In this document: positions 1-8,133 of the stretch, piece after piece | How positions within the stretch are numbered: the stretch's first letter is position 1 | Layout: the number at the start of each line of letters is the position of its first letter | Origin: Aquimarina sediminis | GTDB taxonomy: Bacteria > Bacteroidota > Bacteroidia > Flavobacteriales > Flavobacteriaceae | Length of the DNA stretch: 64,000 nt | Assembly: GCF_002895435.1 (NCBI RefSeq) | Contig: NZ_POYJ01000005.1 | Span: 124,001 to 188,000, forward strand | Direction: 5' to 3' | Translations under genes and position numbers: made by a program | Notes under the pieces: model-generated | What the model saw: only the letters and a program-made list of their open reading frames with translations | What the model was told of the DNA's origin: nothing | The model's database searches: none

Positions 1-665
1 GTAATACCATTAGATGGGTCATTTTCTACAATAAAACCAGTGATGTTCTTATCGTCTTCGATACGAGCAAAAACAATAAAAAGACTACAGAAACCGGCAT
101 TAGAGATCCACATTTTTTGCCCAGAAATCGAATAATGTTTCCCGTCTTCGGATAGTACAGCCTTCGTTTTACCAGAATTGGCATCTGATCCTGCTCCTGG
201 TTCTGTAAGGCAATAAGCACCAAACCATTCTCCTGTAGCAAGTTTAGGGACATACTTTTTCTTTTGCTCTTCATTACCATATAAAGTGATAGGCATAGTA
301 CCGATACCAGTATGAGCTCCAAAGGCAGTACTGAAAGATCCGGTAGCTCCAGAAATATAGTCACAAACCAACATTGTGGATACGAACCCCATCCCTAAAC
401 CGTCGTAGGCTTCGGGAACAGAAACTCCTAATAATCCAAGTTCGCCTGCTTTGCGCATACATTCTTCAGTAAAAGCATAGTCTTTACTTTCAAAACGCTC
501 CCAATTTGCCCATAACTCACGATCTACAAATTCTTTTGCGCTATCACGCATCATTCTTTGTTCTTCAGAAAAATCTTCTGGAGTAAATACATCTTCACAG
601 TTGGTTTCCTTAACAAGAAACTGACCTCCTCTTAGAATATCTTTATTTATACTTTTTTCACTCAT
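1..665 (-). CDS. Acyl-CoA dehydrogenase, N-terminal part (gene runs off the window)
   Basis: The frame is open from an ATG at 665 down to base 1, giving about 221 residues of an FAD-dependent acyl-CoA dehydrogenase, the first step of beta-oxidation. Visible family features are the helical N-terminal domain and the middle-domain motifs YCLTEPGAGSDA and KMWISNAG, which line the flavin and substrate site. The catalytic base lies in the missing C-terminal part. It is the last visible gene of an operon reading FadN, FadA, acyl-CoA dehydrogenase, the same order as Bacillus subtilis fadNAE, so a FadE role is inferred. It follows the thiolase by 71 bp. Confidence 0.93.
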   Translation of the reverse strand, partial: MSEKSINKDILRGGQFLVKETNCEDVFTPEDFSEEQRMMRDSAKEFVDRELWANWERFESKDYAFTEECMRKAGELGLLGVSVPEAYDGLGMGFVSTMLVCDYISGATGSFSTAFGAHTGIGTMPITLYGNEEQKKKYVPKLATGEWFGAYCLTEPGAGSDANSGKTKAVLSEDGKHYSISGQKMWISNAGFCSLFIVFARIEDDKNITGFIVENDPSNGI

Positions 666-684
666 TTTTTTCTTTATTTAAAGC

Positions 685-716
685 CTAGACGACTAATATC
701 TAGAGTCTAGAGTTTA
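685..716. repeat. Short heptamer/inverted repeat in the fad operon gap
   Basis: The 71-bp gap between the thiolase and the acyl-CoA dehydrogenase holds CTAGAC (685-690) facing GTCTAG (705-710), and a tandem CTAGAGT heptamer at 700-713. The period-7 style resembles the TATTGAG heptamers flanking the broken four-helix-bundle gene 1.3 kb away. It may be the scar of a related insertion; function unknown. Confidence 0.4.
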
Positions 717-736
717 TTGATTTATAATTTTATTTT

Positions 737-1927
737 CTAGCTTAGGAATTCAAAAATACCTGCGGCTCCTTGCCCTGTACCAACACACATGGTTACCATA
801 CCATATTTGCCTTTCATATCGCGTTTACGCATCTCATCAAATAACTGAACCGAAAGTTTTGCTCCTGTACAACCTAATGGATGTCCTAATGCAATGGCGC
901 CCCCGTTTACATTTACAATATCTTGATTGAGATTCAATTCTCTCATAACAGCAAGTGATTGCGAAGCAAAGGCTTCGTTTAGTTCTATGAGTTCGATATC
1001 ATCTTGTTTTAATCCAGCTTGTTTTAAAGCTTTAGGGATTGCTTTTACAGGACCGATACCCATAATTCTTGGCTCTACACCTGCAGCAGCATAGTTCACA
1101 AGCCTTGCAATAGGTTCAAGGTTTAATTCTTTTACCATATCTTCACTCATAACCATTACAAAAGCAGCTCCATCACTCATCTGAGAAGAGTTACCAGCTG
1201 TTACACTTCCTCCTGCTTCGAATACTGGTCTTAGTTTAGCAAGTACTTCTTTACTAGTGCCTGCACGTGGTCCTTCATCTTTGGATACGATATAAGATTT
1301 GTTGGCTTTTTTTCCATTTTCATCTACATAGGTTTGTTCTACATTAATGGGAACAATTTGATCTTGAAAACGACCTTCGGCTTGCGCTTTTAGGGCTTTC
1401 ATGTGGGAGTTGTAAGCAAACTCGTCCTGATCTTCACGAGATACATTAAACTGATGTGCTACTGCTTCTGCGGTATTACCCATTCCCCAATAATAATCTT
1501 CGTGCCCTGATTTGGCTAAGTCATAATTAAGTTCTGTTTTATACCCTGTCATTGGTACAGAACTCATACTTTCTGCTCCTCCGGCAATAATACAATCTGC
1601 CATTCCTGATTGTATTTTGGCTGTTGCAATACCTATAGTTTCAATTCCTGAAGAGCAAAACCTGTTTACAGTTACACCTGGTACGTCAATAGAATTTAAT
1701 CCCATAAGTGAGATAAGACGTGCCATGTTTAATCCTTGAGATCCTTCGGGCATTGCATTACCAACAATAACATCGTCAATACGTGTTTTGTCTAACTGAG
1801 GCAGTTCTTTCATCATGTGTTCTATGGTTTCTGCTGCCAATTCATCTGTTCTTTTGAACCTGAACACCCCGCGAGGAGCTTTTCCTACGGCTGTTCTATA
1901 TGCTTTTACTATATATGCTGTTTTCAT
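737..1927 (-). CDS. fadA: Acetyl-CoA C-acyltransferase (thiolase)
   Basis: This 396-residue degradative thiolase cleaves 3-ketoacyl-CoA to acetyl-CoA and a shortened acyl-CoA. The nucleophilic cysteine is Cys91 in NRFCSSGIETI, the GGAIALGHPLGCTGA loop carries the active-site histidine near residue 350, and the second catalytic cysteine is Cys381 in CVGTGQGAAG. Length is normal and both ends are clear. It lies in the fad operon between the FadN-type protein and the acyl-CoA dehydrogenase; a broken small gene (1968-2315) interrupts the spacing to its upstream partner. Confidence 0.97.
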   Translation of the reverse strand: MKTAYIVKAYRTAVGKAPRGVFRFKRTDELAAETIEHMMKELPQLDKTRIDDVIVGNAMPEGSQGLNMARLISLMGLNSIDVPGVTVNRFCSSGIETIGIATAKIQSGMADCIIAGGAESMSSVPMTGYKTELNYDLAKSGHEDYYWGMGNTAEAVAHQFNVSREDQDEFAYNSHMKALKAQAEGRFQDQIVPINVEQTYVDENGKKANKSYIVSKDEGPRAGTSKEVLAKLRPVFEAGGSVTAGNSSQMSDGAAFVMVMSEDMVKELNLEPIARLVNYAAAGVEPRIMGIGPVKAIPKALKQAGLKQDDIELIELNEAFASQSLAVMRELNLNQDIVNVNGGAIALGHPLGCTGAKLSVQLFDEMRKRDMKGKYGMVTMCVGTGQGAAGIFEFLS

Positions 1928-1934
1928 AGTTTTA

Positions 1935-1966
1935 TAGTATTGAGTATTGAGGTATTAGTATTGAAG
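1935..1966. repeat. TATTGAG-type repeat, thiolase side of the broken four-helix-bundle gene
   Basis: The stretch holds TAGTATTGAG (1935-1944), another TATTGAG immediately after it, and a degenerate TAGTATTGA near 1957-1965. TAGTATTGAG is exactly inverted at 2344-2353 on the other side of the small pseudogene, so the gene is bracketed by an imperfect inverted repeat. Confidence 0.6.
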
Positions 1967-1967
1967 G

Positions 1968-2315
1968 TTATAATTTTTTCTGAAATGAATAATTCATTTT
2001 CTGGATTTCAATACATGATTCAATAACTTGTTCTACTTTTTCTTTACTTATTATATTTAATTCTATTACTAACATTAATTATGTATGAAGTTCATAACAT
2101 GAGCCATTAGCAATACTTAAAAAATGTTTAAATTCTTTACCTGAATTTCTTCCTGCACCTTCTGCAATATTGGAAGAAATAGAGATTGCACTTCGTTTAG
2201 TTTGAGAAATTAAGCCATATTTTTCATTAGACGGGAGTTGGCTAGCAAGTTGGTATACTGATTTGGCTAAATCAATTGATTTCTTCCATATTTTCAAATC
2301 TTCAACCTTCTGCAT
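1968..2315 (-). pseudogene. Four-helix-bundle protein (23S rRNA IVS-type family), broken by a stop codon
   Basis: The ORF starts at 2315 (MQKVEDLKIWKKSIDLAKSV) and shows the family core: SQTKRSAISISSNIAEGAGR followed by a helix ending SCYELHT. It then meets TAA at 2079-2081, where relatives have Gln (YELxTQL). The same frame continues without a break for 36 codons, LMLVIELNIISKEKVEQVIE and onward to QKMNYSFQKKL, ending in TAA at 1968-1970. The total of about 115 codons is the normal family length. A single CAA to TAA change explains it. The family was first known from intervening sequences in 23S rRNA; its function is unknown. Here it sits inside the fad operon on the same strand, flanked by inverted heptamer repeats. 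A truncated 78-residue product could still be made. Confidence 0.85.
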
Positions 2316-2319
2316 TATT

Positions 2320-2354
2320 AATCTAATTACTCAATACTAAATTCTCAATACTAG
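2320..2354. repeat. TATTGAG-type repeat, FadN side of the broken four-helix-bundle gene
   Basis: ACTCAATACT (2326-2335) and CTCAATACTA (2344-2353) are inverted copies of the heptamer repeats at 1935-1966. The second overlaps the TAG stop codon of the FadN-type gene (2351-2353), so the repeat abuts or partly supplies the end of that gene. Confidence 0.6.
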
Positions 2355-4756
2355 TTACGTAACGGTTTTCCTTTTTTAAGCATATGTTCTATACGCTCCA
2401 GAGTTTTACGTTCTGTACATAAAGACAAGAAGGCTTCTCTTTCTAGGTCTAATAAATATTGTTCTGTTACCAATGTTGGCTCGGATAGATCTCCTCCGGC
2501 CATTACATAACCTAATTTATTTGCTATTTTCTTATCATGCTCAGAAATATACTTACTAGCTTCCATAGAATCTGTTCCTACCAAGAACATTCCCAAAGCT
2601 TGTTTACCTAATACTTTTATGTCCTTACGGCGTGGTGATTGGGTGTAGCCTTGTTCTGCCATTAATTTGGCATAAGCTTTTGCGGTAGCAATTTGTCGGT
2701 CTTTATTTACAACGACAATATCTTTTCCTTTCTGAAGTATATTGGTATCAAATGCTTCATAAGCAGAGGTTGATACTTTTGCCATACCAATAGTTAAGAA
2801 ATGCTCTTGAAGCACATTAAGCTCAACATCGTTTTTCTTAAAAGTATCAGATGCTCTAAGTGCCATTTCTTTGGATCCACCCCCACCAGGGATTACTCCA
2901 ACACCAAATTCTACTAATCCTATATATGTTTCGGCAGCAGCAACTACTTTGTCTGCGTGCATAGAAAGCTCACAACCACCGCCAAGTGCCATCCCATGAG
3001 GAGCTGCAATTGTAGGGATCGAAGAATAACGCATACGCATCATAGAGTCCTGGAAGTATTTGATAGCCATATTAAGCTCATCATACTCCTGTTCTACAGC
3101 CATCATAAAAATCATTCCTATGTTGGCTCCAACAGAGAAGTTTGCAGCTTGATTACCAACAACCAGTCCTTGAAAATCTTTTTCAGCAATATCAATAGCT
3201 TTGTTTAGACCTGCTAGTACATCACCACCAATAGTGTTCATCTTACTCTGAAACTCGAGATTTAGTATTCCATCTCCAAGATCTTCTACAACTACACCGC
3301 TATTTTTAAATACCTCGGAAGATTTACGGATATTATCAAGAATAATAAATGCATCTTGTCCTGGTACTTTTGTTTGTTCCTTTTTTGGGATATCATAAAA
3401 GAAAGTCGCTCCATCTTTTATGGTATAGAAAGAGGTGTTTCCTGAAGCAATCATATCATTTACCCATGCAGCTGGTTCTAGACCTTCTGCTTTCATGATT
3501 TCGATTCCTTTTTCTACTCCGATAGCATCCCATATTTGGAAAGGACCATGTTCCCATCCAAAACCTGCTTTCATAGCATCATCTATCTTGTATAGCTCAT
3601 CGGTTATTTCAGGGATTCTATTTGATACATATGCGAATAAGGCTGATAGCGTTTTACGATAAAATTCACCAGCTTTATCTTTACCAGCTACTAAAACTTT
3701 AAAACGATCAACTACTTTGTCAATTGTTTTTGTCATTTCTAGAGTAGGGAAGGAAGCCCTTTTCTTTCCTCTGTATTCTAAGGAGTCCAAATCAAGAGAG
3801 AGAATTTCCTTTTTTCCATCAGCTCCAACATTCTTCTTATAAAACCCTTGTTTAGTTTTGCTTCCAAGCCATTTGTTCTCTACCATAGTGTTAATAAACT
3901 CTGGCAATTTAAACAACTCTAGGCGTTCATCATTAGGGCAATTGTCTGCAATACCATTTGCCACATGAACCAGAGTGTCTAAACCAACAACATCTACAGT
4001 ACGAAATGTAGCAGATTTTGGTCGACCAATTACCGGTCCTGTTAACTTGTCTACTTCTTCTATGGTAAGCCCCATATCTTTTACCATATGGAATAGACTC
4101 ATTATACTAAAAATACCAATTCTATTACCTATAAAAGCAGGGGTGTCTTTTGCAACTACTGATGTTTTTCCTAGAAACTGCTCTCCATATCCATTAAGGA
4201 ATTCCAAAACTTCTTGAGATGTATTTGGACCAGGAATGATTTCAAATAATTTCAGATATCGAGCGGGGTTAAAGAAGTGGGTTCCACAGAAATGTTTCTG
4301 GAAATCATCGCTTCTACCTTCGCTCATAAATTTGATAGGTATTCCTGATGTATTAGAAGTGATTAATGTGCCTGGAGTTCTATGTTTTTCAAGATTTTCA
4401 AAGACTAATTTTTTAATATCTAATCGTTCTACAACAACCTCAATAATCCAATCTACATCAGCAACTTTTGCAATATCATCTTCCAGATTTCCTGTGGTAA
4501 TACGATTTGCAAATTTTTGATGATAAATGGGAGAGGGTTTAGATTTAAGAGCGGTAGTAAGTGAGTCGTTTACTAATCGGTTACGAACTACTTTGTTTTC
4601 AAGGGTAAGACCTTTTGCTTTTTCCTTGTCATTAAGTTCTCTTGGAACTATGTCTAATAATAGTACTTCGATACCAATATTAGCGAAATGGCATGCAATA
4701 CCGGATCCCATTATTCCTGAGCCGACAACTGCAACTTTTTTAATGATTCTTTTCAT
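2351..4756 (-). CDS. fadN: 3-hydroxyacyl-CoA dehydrogenase / enoyl-CoA hydratase, FadN type
   Basis: This 801-residue bifunctional protein hydrates enoyl-CoA and oxidises the resulting 3-hydroxyacyl-CoA with NAD. The N-terminal Rossmann motif GSGIMGSG is at residues 12-19, with the dehydrogenase C-terminal domains up to about residue 440. A crotonase-fold hydratase domain follows (about 500-700), with the oxyanion-hole segments HGMALGGGCELS and VIPGGGGSKE. The dehydrogenase-first order is that of FadN, the reverse of E. coli FadB. It is the first enzyme gene after the MarR regulator (17 bp apart) and probably starts the fad operon with it. The TAG stop overlaps a flanking repeat of the neighbouring pseudogene. 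Confidence 0.94.
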   Translation of the reverse strand: MKRIIKKVAVVGSGIMGSGIACHFANIGIEVLLLDIVPRELNDKEKAKGLTLENKVVRNRLVNDSLTTALKSKPSPIYHQKFANRITTGNLEDDIAKVADVDWIIEVVVERLDIKKLVFENLEKHRTPGTLITSNTSGIPIKFMSEGRSDDFQKHFCGTHFFNPARYLKLFEIIPGPNTSQEVLEFLNGYGEQFLGKTSVVAKDTPAFIGNRIGIFSIMSLFHMVKDMGLTIEEVDKLTGPVIGRPKSATFRTVDVVGLDTLVHVANGIADNCPNDERLELFKLPEFINTMVENKWLGSKTKQGFYKKNVGADGKKEILSLDLDSLEYRGKKRASFPTLEMTKTIDKVVDRFKVLVAGKDKAGEFYRKTLSALFAYVSNRIPEITDELYKIDDAMKAGFGWEHGPFQIWDAIGVEKGIEIMKAEGLEPAAWVNDMIASGNTSFYTIKDGATFFYDIPKKEQTKVPGQDAFIILDNIRKSSEVFKNSGVVVEDLGDGILNLEFQSKMNTIGGDVLAGLNKAIDIAEKDFQGLVVGNQAANFSVGANIGMIFMMAVEQEYDELNMAIKYFQDSMMRMRYSSIPTIAAPHGMALGGGCELSMHADKVVAAAETYIGLVEFGVGVIPGGGGSKEMALRASDTFKKNDVELNVLQEHFLTIGMAKVSTSAYEAFDTNILQKGKDIVVVNKDRQIATAKAYAKLMAEQGYTQSPRRKDIKVLGKQALGMFLVGTDSMEASKYISEHDKKIANKLGYVMAGGDLSEPTLVTEQYLLDLEREAFLSLCTERKTLERIEHMLKKGKPLRN

Positions 4757-4773
4757 TTTTTAACTTAGAGTTG

Positions 4774-5229
4774 TTAAGGTTTTATAGATTCTTGTTTTGA
4801 GTAAATTTTTTTTGAGGATATAAGGTCATTTATGGTTTGAAAAACCTCTAAGAAAATATCTAACTTTTCTTGAGGTACATGTTTTCGTACCATATTATCA
4901 AAAGTAAAAACTACTTCTTTCGAGAAATTTCTCATTTCTATACCAAAAGGGGTGAGGTAGATTAGGACACCACGACCGTCCTGAGGGTTTTTCTTTCTGA
5001 AAATTAACCCTTTTTCTTCCATGGTTTTTAATGTCCGTGATAAACTTGTGGCTTCCATCCCCATTTTGGGACCCAAGGAAGTAGAAGGGGTTCCACTTTC
5101 CGGATCTATACTTAGCAAAGCAAATCCAGTAGCCATTGTACTTCCCTTTTTGCCTGCTTCTTCATTATACATCTTAGCAACGGCCATCCAAGTGGCTCTA
5201 AGTGCATAATCGATTGTCTTTTCTCTCAT
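4774..5229 (-). CDS. MarR-family transcriptional regulator of the fad operon
   Basis: The 151-residue protein has the winged-helix arrangement of MarR: an N-terminal dimerisation helix, a recognition region around SLGPKMGMEATSLSRTLKTM, and the wing KNPQDGRGVLIYLT. It is cotranscribed with fadN, fadA and the acyl-CoA dehydrogenase. By analogy with fatty-acid regulators it may release DNA on binding an acyl-CoA; that is inference. A near-perfect 24-bp palindrome 34 bp upstream (5263-5286) and a related site before the acyl-CoA synthetase are its likely operators. Confidence 0.9.
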   Translation of the reverse strand: MREKTIDYALRATWMAVAKMYNEEAGKKGSTMATGFALLSIDPESGTPSTSLGPKMGMEATSLSRTLKTMEEKGLIFRKKNPQDGRGVLIYLTPFGIEMRNFSKEVVFTFDNMVRKHVPQEKLDIFLEVFQTINDLISSKKIYSKQESIKP

Positions 5230-5249
5230 TCAAAAAAATTATTGTGATG

Positions 5250-5257
5250 TAAAGGTA
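5250..5257 (-). promoter_or_regulatory. Probable -7 box of the marR-fad operon
   Basis: On the minus strand the bases read TACCTTTA, a one-mismatch fit to the Bacteroidota TAnnTTTG element, about 21 bp before the MarR start codon. A 19-bp spacer would place the -33 element inside the palindrome at 5263-5286. Confidence 0.45.
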
Positions 5258-5262
5258 AGAAA

Positions 5263-5286
5263 ATTTATTATGCACGCATAATAAAT
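5263..5286. promoter_or_regulatory. Palindromic operator, predicted MarR site
   Basis: Two perfect 11-bp arms (ATTTATTATGC and its complement) are separated by the 2-bp spacer AC. The palindrome lies upstream of the MarR-fad operon, over the expected -33 region. The core TATGC-NN-GCATA recurs at 7327-7338 before the acyl-CoA synthetase gene. Confidence 0.7.
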
Positions 5287-5344
5287 ATGATAAAAAATCG
5301 AGAAAAGATGGAGTAATATACATTTTTTTATTAATTCAACAAAA

Positions 5345-5369
5345 AAACTCCCCATTAAATGAGGAGTTT
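5345..5369 (-). terminator. Intrinsic terminator of the acyl-CoA synthetase transcript
   Basis: AAACTCC (5345-5351) pairs with GGAGTTT (5363-5369) around an 11-base loop. On the minus strand the hairpin is followed by a run of T from the A-tract at 5341-5347. It lies about 55 bp beyond the stop codon of the acyl-CoA synthetase gene. Confidence 0.75.
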
Positions 5370-5414
5370 ACTGATTAAAAGTTAACCTTATGCGTTTTAC
5401 GCATTGTAATCAGT
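5370..5414 (-). other. Nested stem-loop in the 3' UTR of the acyl-CoA synthetase gene
   Basis: An outer 8-bp stem, ACTGATTA (5370-5377) with TAATCAGT (5407-5414), encloses a second perfect hairpin, ATGCGT (5390-5395) with ACGCAT (5399-5404). It lies between the stop codon and the terminator, so it would be part of the mRNA 3' end. No function is evident; it could protect the end from exonucleases. Confidence 0.5.
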
Positions 5415-5422
5415 TAATTGAA

Positions 5423-7195
5423 TTAGCCATAAATTTTAGAATATAAATCTTTGTATTTTTCTTTTATTACTTTTCTTTTTAGTTTCATAGTAGGGGTAAG
5501 GTGCCCGGCATCAATACTCCATTCATCCGGTGTAAGCTCGAATCGTTTAACACGTTCCCATTTTCCGAATTTTTCATTATGTTGATCAACTTCGGTTTGG
5601 TAACGATCTATTACTGCTTGATCATTTAGTATTTCATGAATTTCCCCTTCTATTTTGATACCTTTTCGTTCTGCCCATTCTTTTAAAAACTCGAAATTGG
5701 GCTGTATAAAGGCGGCTGGCATTTTTTGTCCTTCTCCAATAACCATAATTTGTTCGATAAAACGTGATTGTTTCATTGCGTTCTCGATCAGTTGCGGAGC
5801 TACATATTTACCACCAGAGGTTTTAAACATCTCTTTTTTACGGTCTGTGATTTTTAAAAAGCCATTACTGTCAACTTCTCCGATATCTCCAGTATGGAAA
5901 TATCCATTTTTTAAGACTTCATTGGTTTTTTCTTCATCTTTATAATAACCTTGCATTACTTGCGGACCTTTTACTAGGATCTCACCATCTTCGGCTATTT
6001 TTACTTCAGTATCAGGAATCATTCTTCCTACAGTTCCTATTTTGAAACCCTTATTAGCCAACTCGTTTACAGAGATTACAGGAGATGTTTCGGTGAGCCC
6101 ATATCCTTCCATCACTCCAATTCCTGCAGCATTAAATACTCTTGCTAATCTTGGTTGAAGAGCAGCGCTTCCTGATGCAATTAGCTTTAAATTACCGCCT
6201 AGAGCTTCTTGCCATTTACTAAAAATAAGTTTTCTGGCAAGTCCAAGTTTTTTTTCATACCACCATCCATTGGCTTCGTATGGCTCGTATTTTAAACCAA
6301 GTTCTACAGCCCAAAAGAACAATTTCTTTTTAACGCCTGTTAAGTCAGCGCCCTTTGCTATGATTTTGTCATAAACTTTTTCTAATAACCTTGGTACAGC
6401 AGTCATTACTTCGGGTTTAACCTCTTTTAAGTTATCACTGATGGTTTCAAGGGATTCGGCAAAATAGATACTTACGCCTCTGTATTGATATAGGTACATT
6501 AGCATTCTTTCGTAAATGTGACACACAGGTAAAAAACTTAAGGCACTTGTTTCGCCATCTACTATAGGAAATCTTGTAGAACTATTTATAGAGTTACTTA
6601 CTACATTTTTATGACTTAACATTACTCCCTTAGGTCTTCCCGTGGTTCCTGAGGTATATATTAAAGTAGCCAAATCATCTTCTTTTACAGAAGCCATGAT
6701 TTTCTCAACCTCTTCTTGATTACTGTCATCTTTACCCAACTCCAGAACTTTTTCCCAGCTTTTACACCCATCAATAGTATTAAAAGAAAAAACTTCTTTT
6801 AATGACGGGACATTTGCCTTGATGTTTTCAACTTTTTGAAATACTTCATCATCAGATACAAAACAGTACTTTGCTTCAGAATGATTTAAAACATATTCAT
6901 AATCTTCCTGAGAGATTGTTGGGTAAATAGGAACGTCTTGTGCTCCAATTTGAAGAACACCTATGTCGGTTATATTCCACTCAGTTCTATTATTAGAAGA
7001 TATGATAGCAATTTTGTCATTAGGTTGTACTCCTAGTCTAAGTAAACCTCGGCTAATTTGGTTTGCTTTTTCTACATATTCTTTGGTAGAAGTCGCCACC
7101 CATTTACCGTTATATTTAGTTACTAAAGCTTTTTCCAAATTAAATTTTTCCAGTTGATAATGTGGGAAATCAAAGAGTCTTGTAATTGTCGTCAT
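5423..7195 (-). CDS. Long-chain acyl-CoA synthetase (AMP-forming)
   Basis: This 590-residue member of the ANL adenylation superfamily activates fatty acids to acyl-CoA through an acyl-AMP intermediate. The ATP-binding loop LIYTSGTTGRPKG is at residues 178-190, followed by the A5 motif GYGLTETSP, the HTGDIG motif that binds AMP ribose, and the hinge region DRKKEMFKTSGGKYVAP. The FAA1-like sequence favours long-chain substrates. It is transcribed alone, downstream of the marR-fad operon, and feeds beta-oxidation. A copy of the presumed MarR operator core lies about 130 bp before its start. Confidence 0.95.
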   Translation of the reverse strand: MTTITRLFDFPHYQLEKFNLEKALVTKYNGKWVATSTKEYVEKANQISRGLLRLGVQPNDKIAIISSNNRTEWNITDIGVLQIGAQDVPIYPTISQEDYEYVLNHSEAKYCFVSDDEVFQKVENIKANVPSLKEVFSFNTIDGCKSWEKVLELGKDDSNQEEVEKIMASVKEDDLATLIYTSGTTGRPKGVMLSHKNVVSNSINSSTRFPIVDGETSALSFLPVCHIYERMLMYLYQYRGVSIYFAESLETISDNLKEVKPEVMTAVPRLLEKVYDKIIAKGADLTGVKKKLFFWAVELGLKYEPYEANGWWYEKKLGLARKLIFSKWQEALGGNLKLIASGSAALQPRLARVFNAAGIGVMEGYGLTETSPVISVNELANKGFKIGTVGRMIPDTEVKIAEDGEILVKGPQVMQGYYKDEEKTNEVLKNGYFHTGDIGEVDSNGFLKITDRKKEMFKTSGGKYVAPQLIENAMKQSRFIEQIMVIGEGQKMPAAFIQPNFEFLKEWAERKGIKIEGEIHEILNDQAVIDRYQTEVDQHNEKFGKWERVKRFELTPDEWSIDAGHLTPTMKLKRKVIKEKYKDLYSKIYG

Positions 7196-7575
7196 AAGTT
7201 GTTTTAAAATAATTTTTGTAGCTTTTAAAGTTCCTAATATGATGGTTGTTTAAATAAAACTAGCTAAATGAAATAATCCATAATAAGCTAAAAAAGTATC
7301 ATTATTTAAGAATACATAAAAACTATTATGCGTGCATAGTTTCGCAAATTATAAAAAATCTTATAATACACAACTCTAATATATAAAAAAAGGAACTGTA
7401 ATTTGTTAACTCCTTAATATTTTATCGTTTTTGATGAGAAATTCATCTTTTATACATTTGAAAAATGTTTTAACGATTTCATAATAGCTTAAAAGCTTCA
7501 CAGGATAAAATATGCCCATTGAGGCACGTTTATATCTTATAATATAAATATAGAAATTTTACTCGACATGAGGAT
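7196..7575. other. Intergenic region upstream of the acyl-CoA synthetase
   Basis: No gene is seen. The region holds the operator-like site at 7321-7341 and the long leader of the acyl-CoA synthetase gene; the rest is unremarkable AT-rich sequence between two minus-strand genes. Confidence 0.6.
7321..7341. promoter_or_regulatory. Second predicted MarR operator, before the acyl-CoA synthetase gene
   Basis: The core TATGC-GT-GCATA at 7327-7338 matches the centre of the operator at 5263-5286. An overlapping inverted repeat, AACTAT (7321-7326) with ATAGTT (7336-7341), widens the site. It lies 126 bp before the start codon. This suggests that fatty-acid activation and degradation are controlled together. 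Confidence 0.6.
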
Positions 7576-8133
7576 TCAATACGCTATAATTTCTTTCTTT
7601 ATTTGTTCAAAGTTTTTAACGTCAATTCTTCCTTGAGTAGGAATCATGTTTTGCCATATCCAATTATAATGTTCAATTACTTTTTCTGCTTTTAGGTGTG
7701 GTCTGTTTCCAGTGGTATGAGCATCCGCCACTACAGTTATGTTGTAATCTTTTGTTATTCCTGATTGAATGGTTGATTCTACACAAAAATCTGTTGCACA
7801 ACCAGTAATAAATAATTCATTAACGCCCAAGGCTGTTAGTTCTGATTGAAGTGAAGAATTGTAAAATACATCATTAGCATATTTGTTTATCAAAATATCT
7901 GTTGGATGTGTTTTTAGATCATCCAATAACTCCCATTCAGTTGTGTTTGGTATAAATTCATTGGATTTTGTACCGTCGTGTTGAATAAAAATTACAGGAA
8001 AATCTAATGCTCTAAATATTTGTGAAAGGCTATTAATTCTATTTACAACACCCCGAGTATCATGCCGGGGTGTTTTTGCTGTAAAAGAGCCTTTTTGCAT
8101 ATCAATTATGAAGAGGGCTTTTTTGTTTTTCAT
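7576..8133 (-). CDS. Isochorismatase-family cysteine hydrolase
   Basis: The 185-residue protein has the catalytic triad of the isochorismatase-like superfamily: Asp11 (FIIDMQKG), Lys84 (INKYANDVF) and Cys117 (TGCATDFCVEST). Relatives hydrolyse amides such as nicotinamide, ureidoacrylate or carbamoyl groups; the substrate here cannot be told. Its ATG at 8133 directly abuts the stop codon of purL, so the two are translationally adjacent and probably cotranscribed. A strong 9-bp hairpin (8047-8074) lies inside the coding sequence. Confidence 0.9.
   Translation of the reverse strand: MKNKKALFIIDMQKGSFTAKTPRHDTRGVVNRINSLSQIFRALDFPVIFIQHDGTKSNEFIPNTTEWELLDDLKTHPTDILINKYANDVFYNSSLQSELTALGVNELFITGCATDFCVESTIQSGITKDYNITVVADAHTTGNRPHLKAEKVIEHYNWIWQNMIPTQGRIDVKNFEQIKKEIIAY

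Noticed and set aside
1817..2026. Plus-strand ORF over the thiolase start
   Set aside because: Antisense to thiolase with cysteine-rich low-quality translation; no support.
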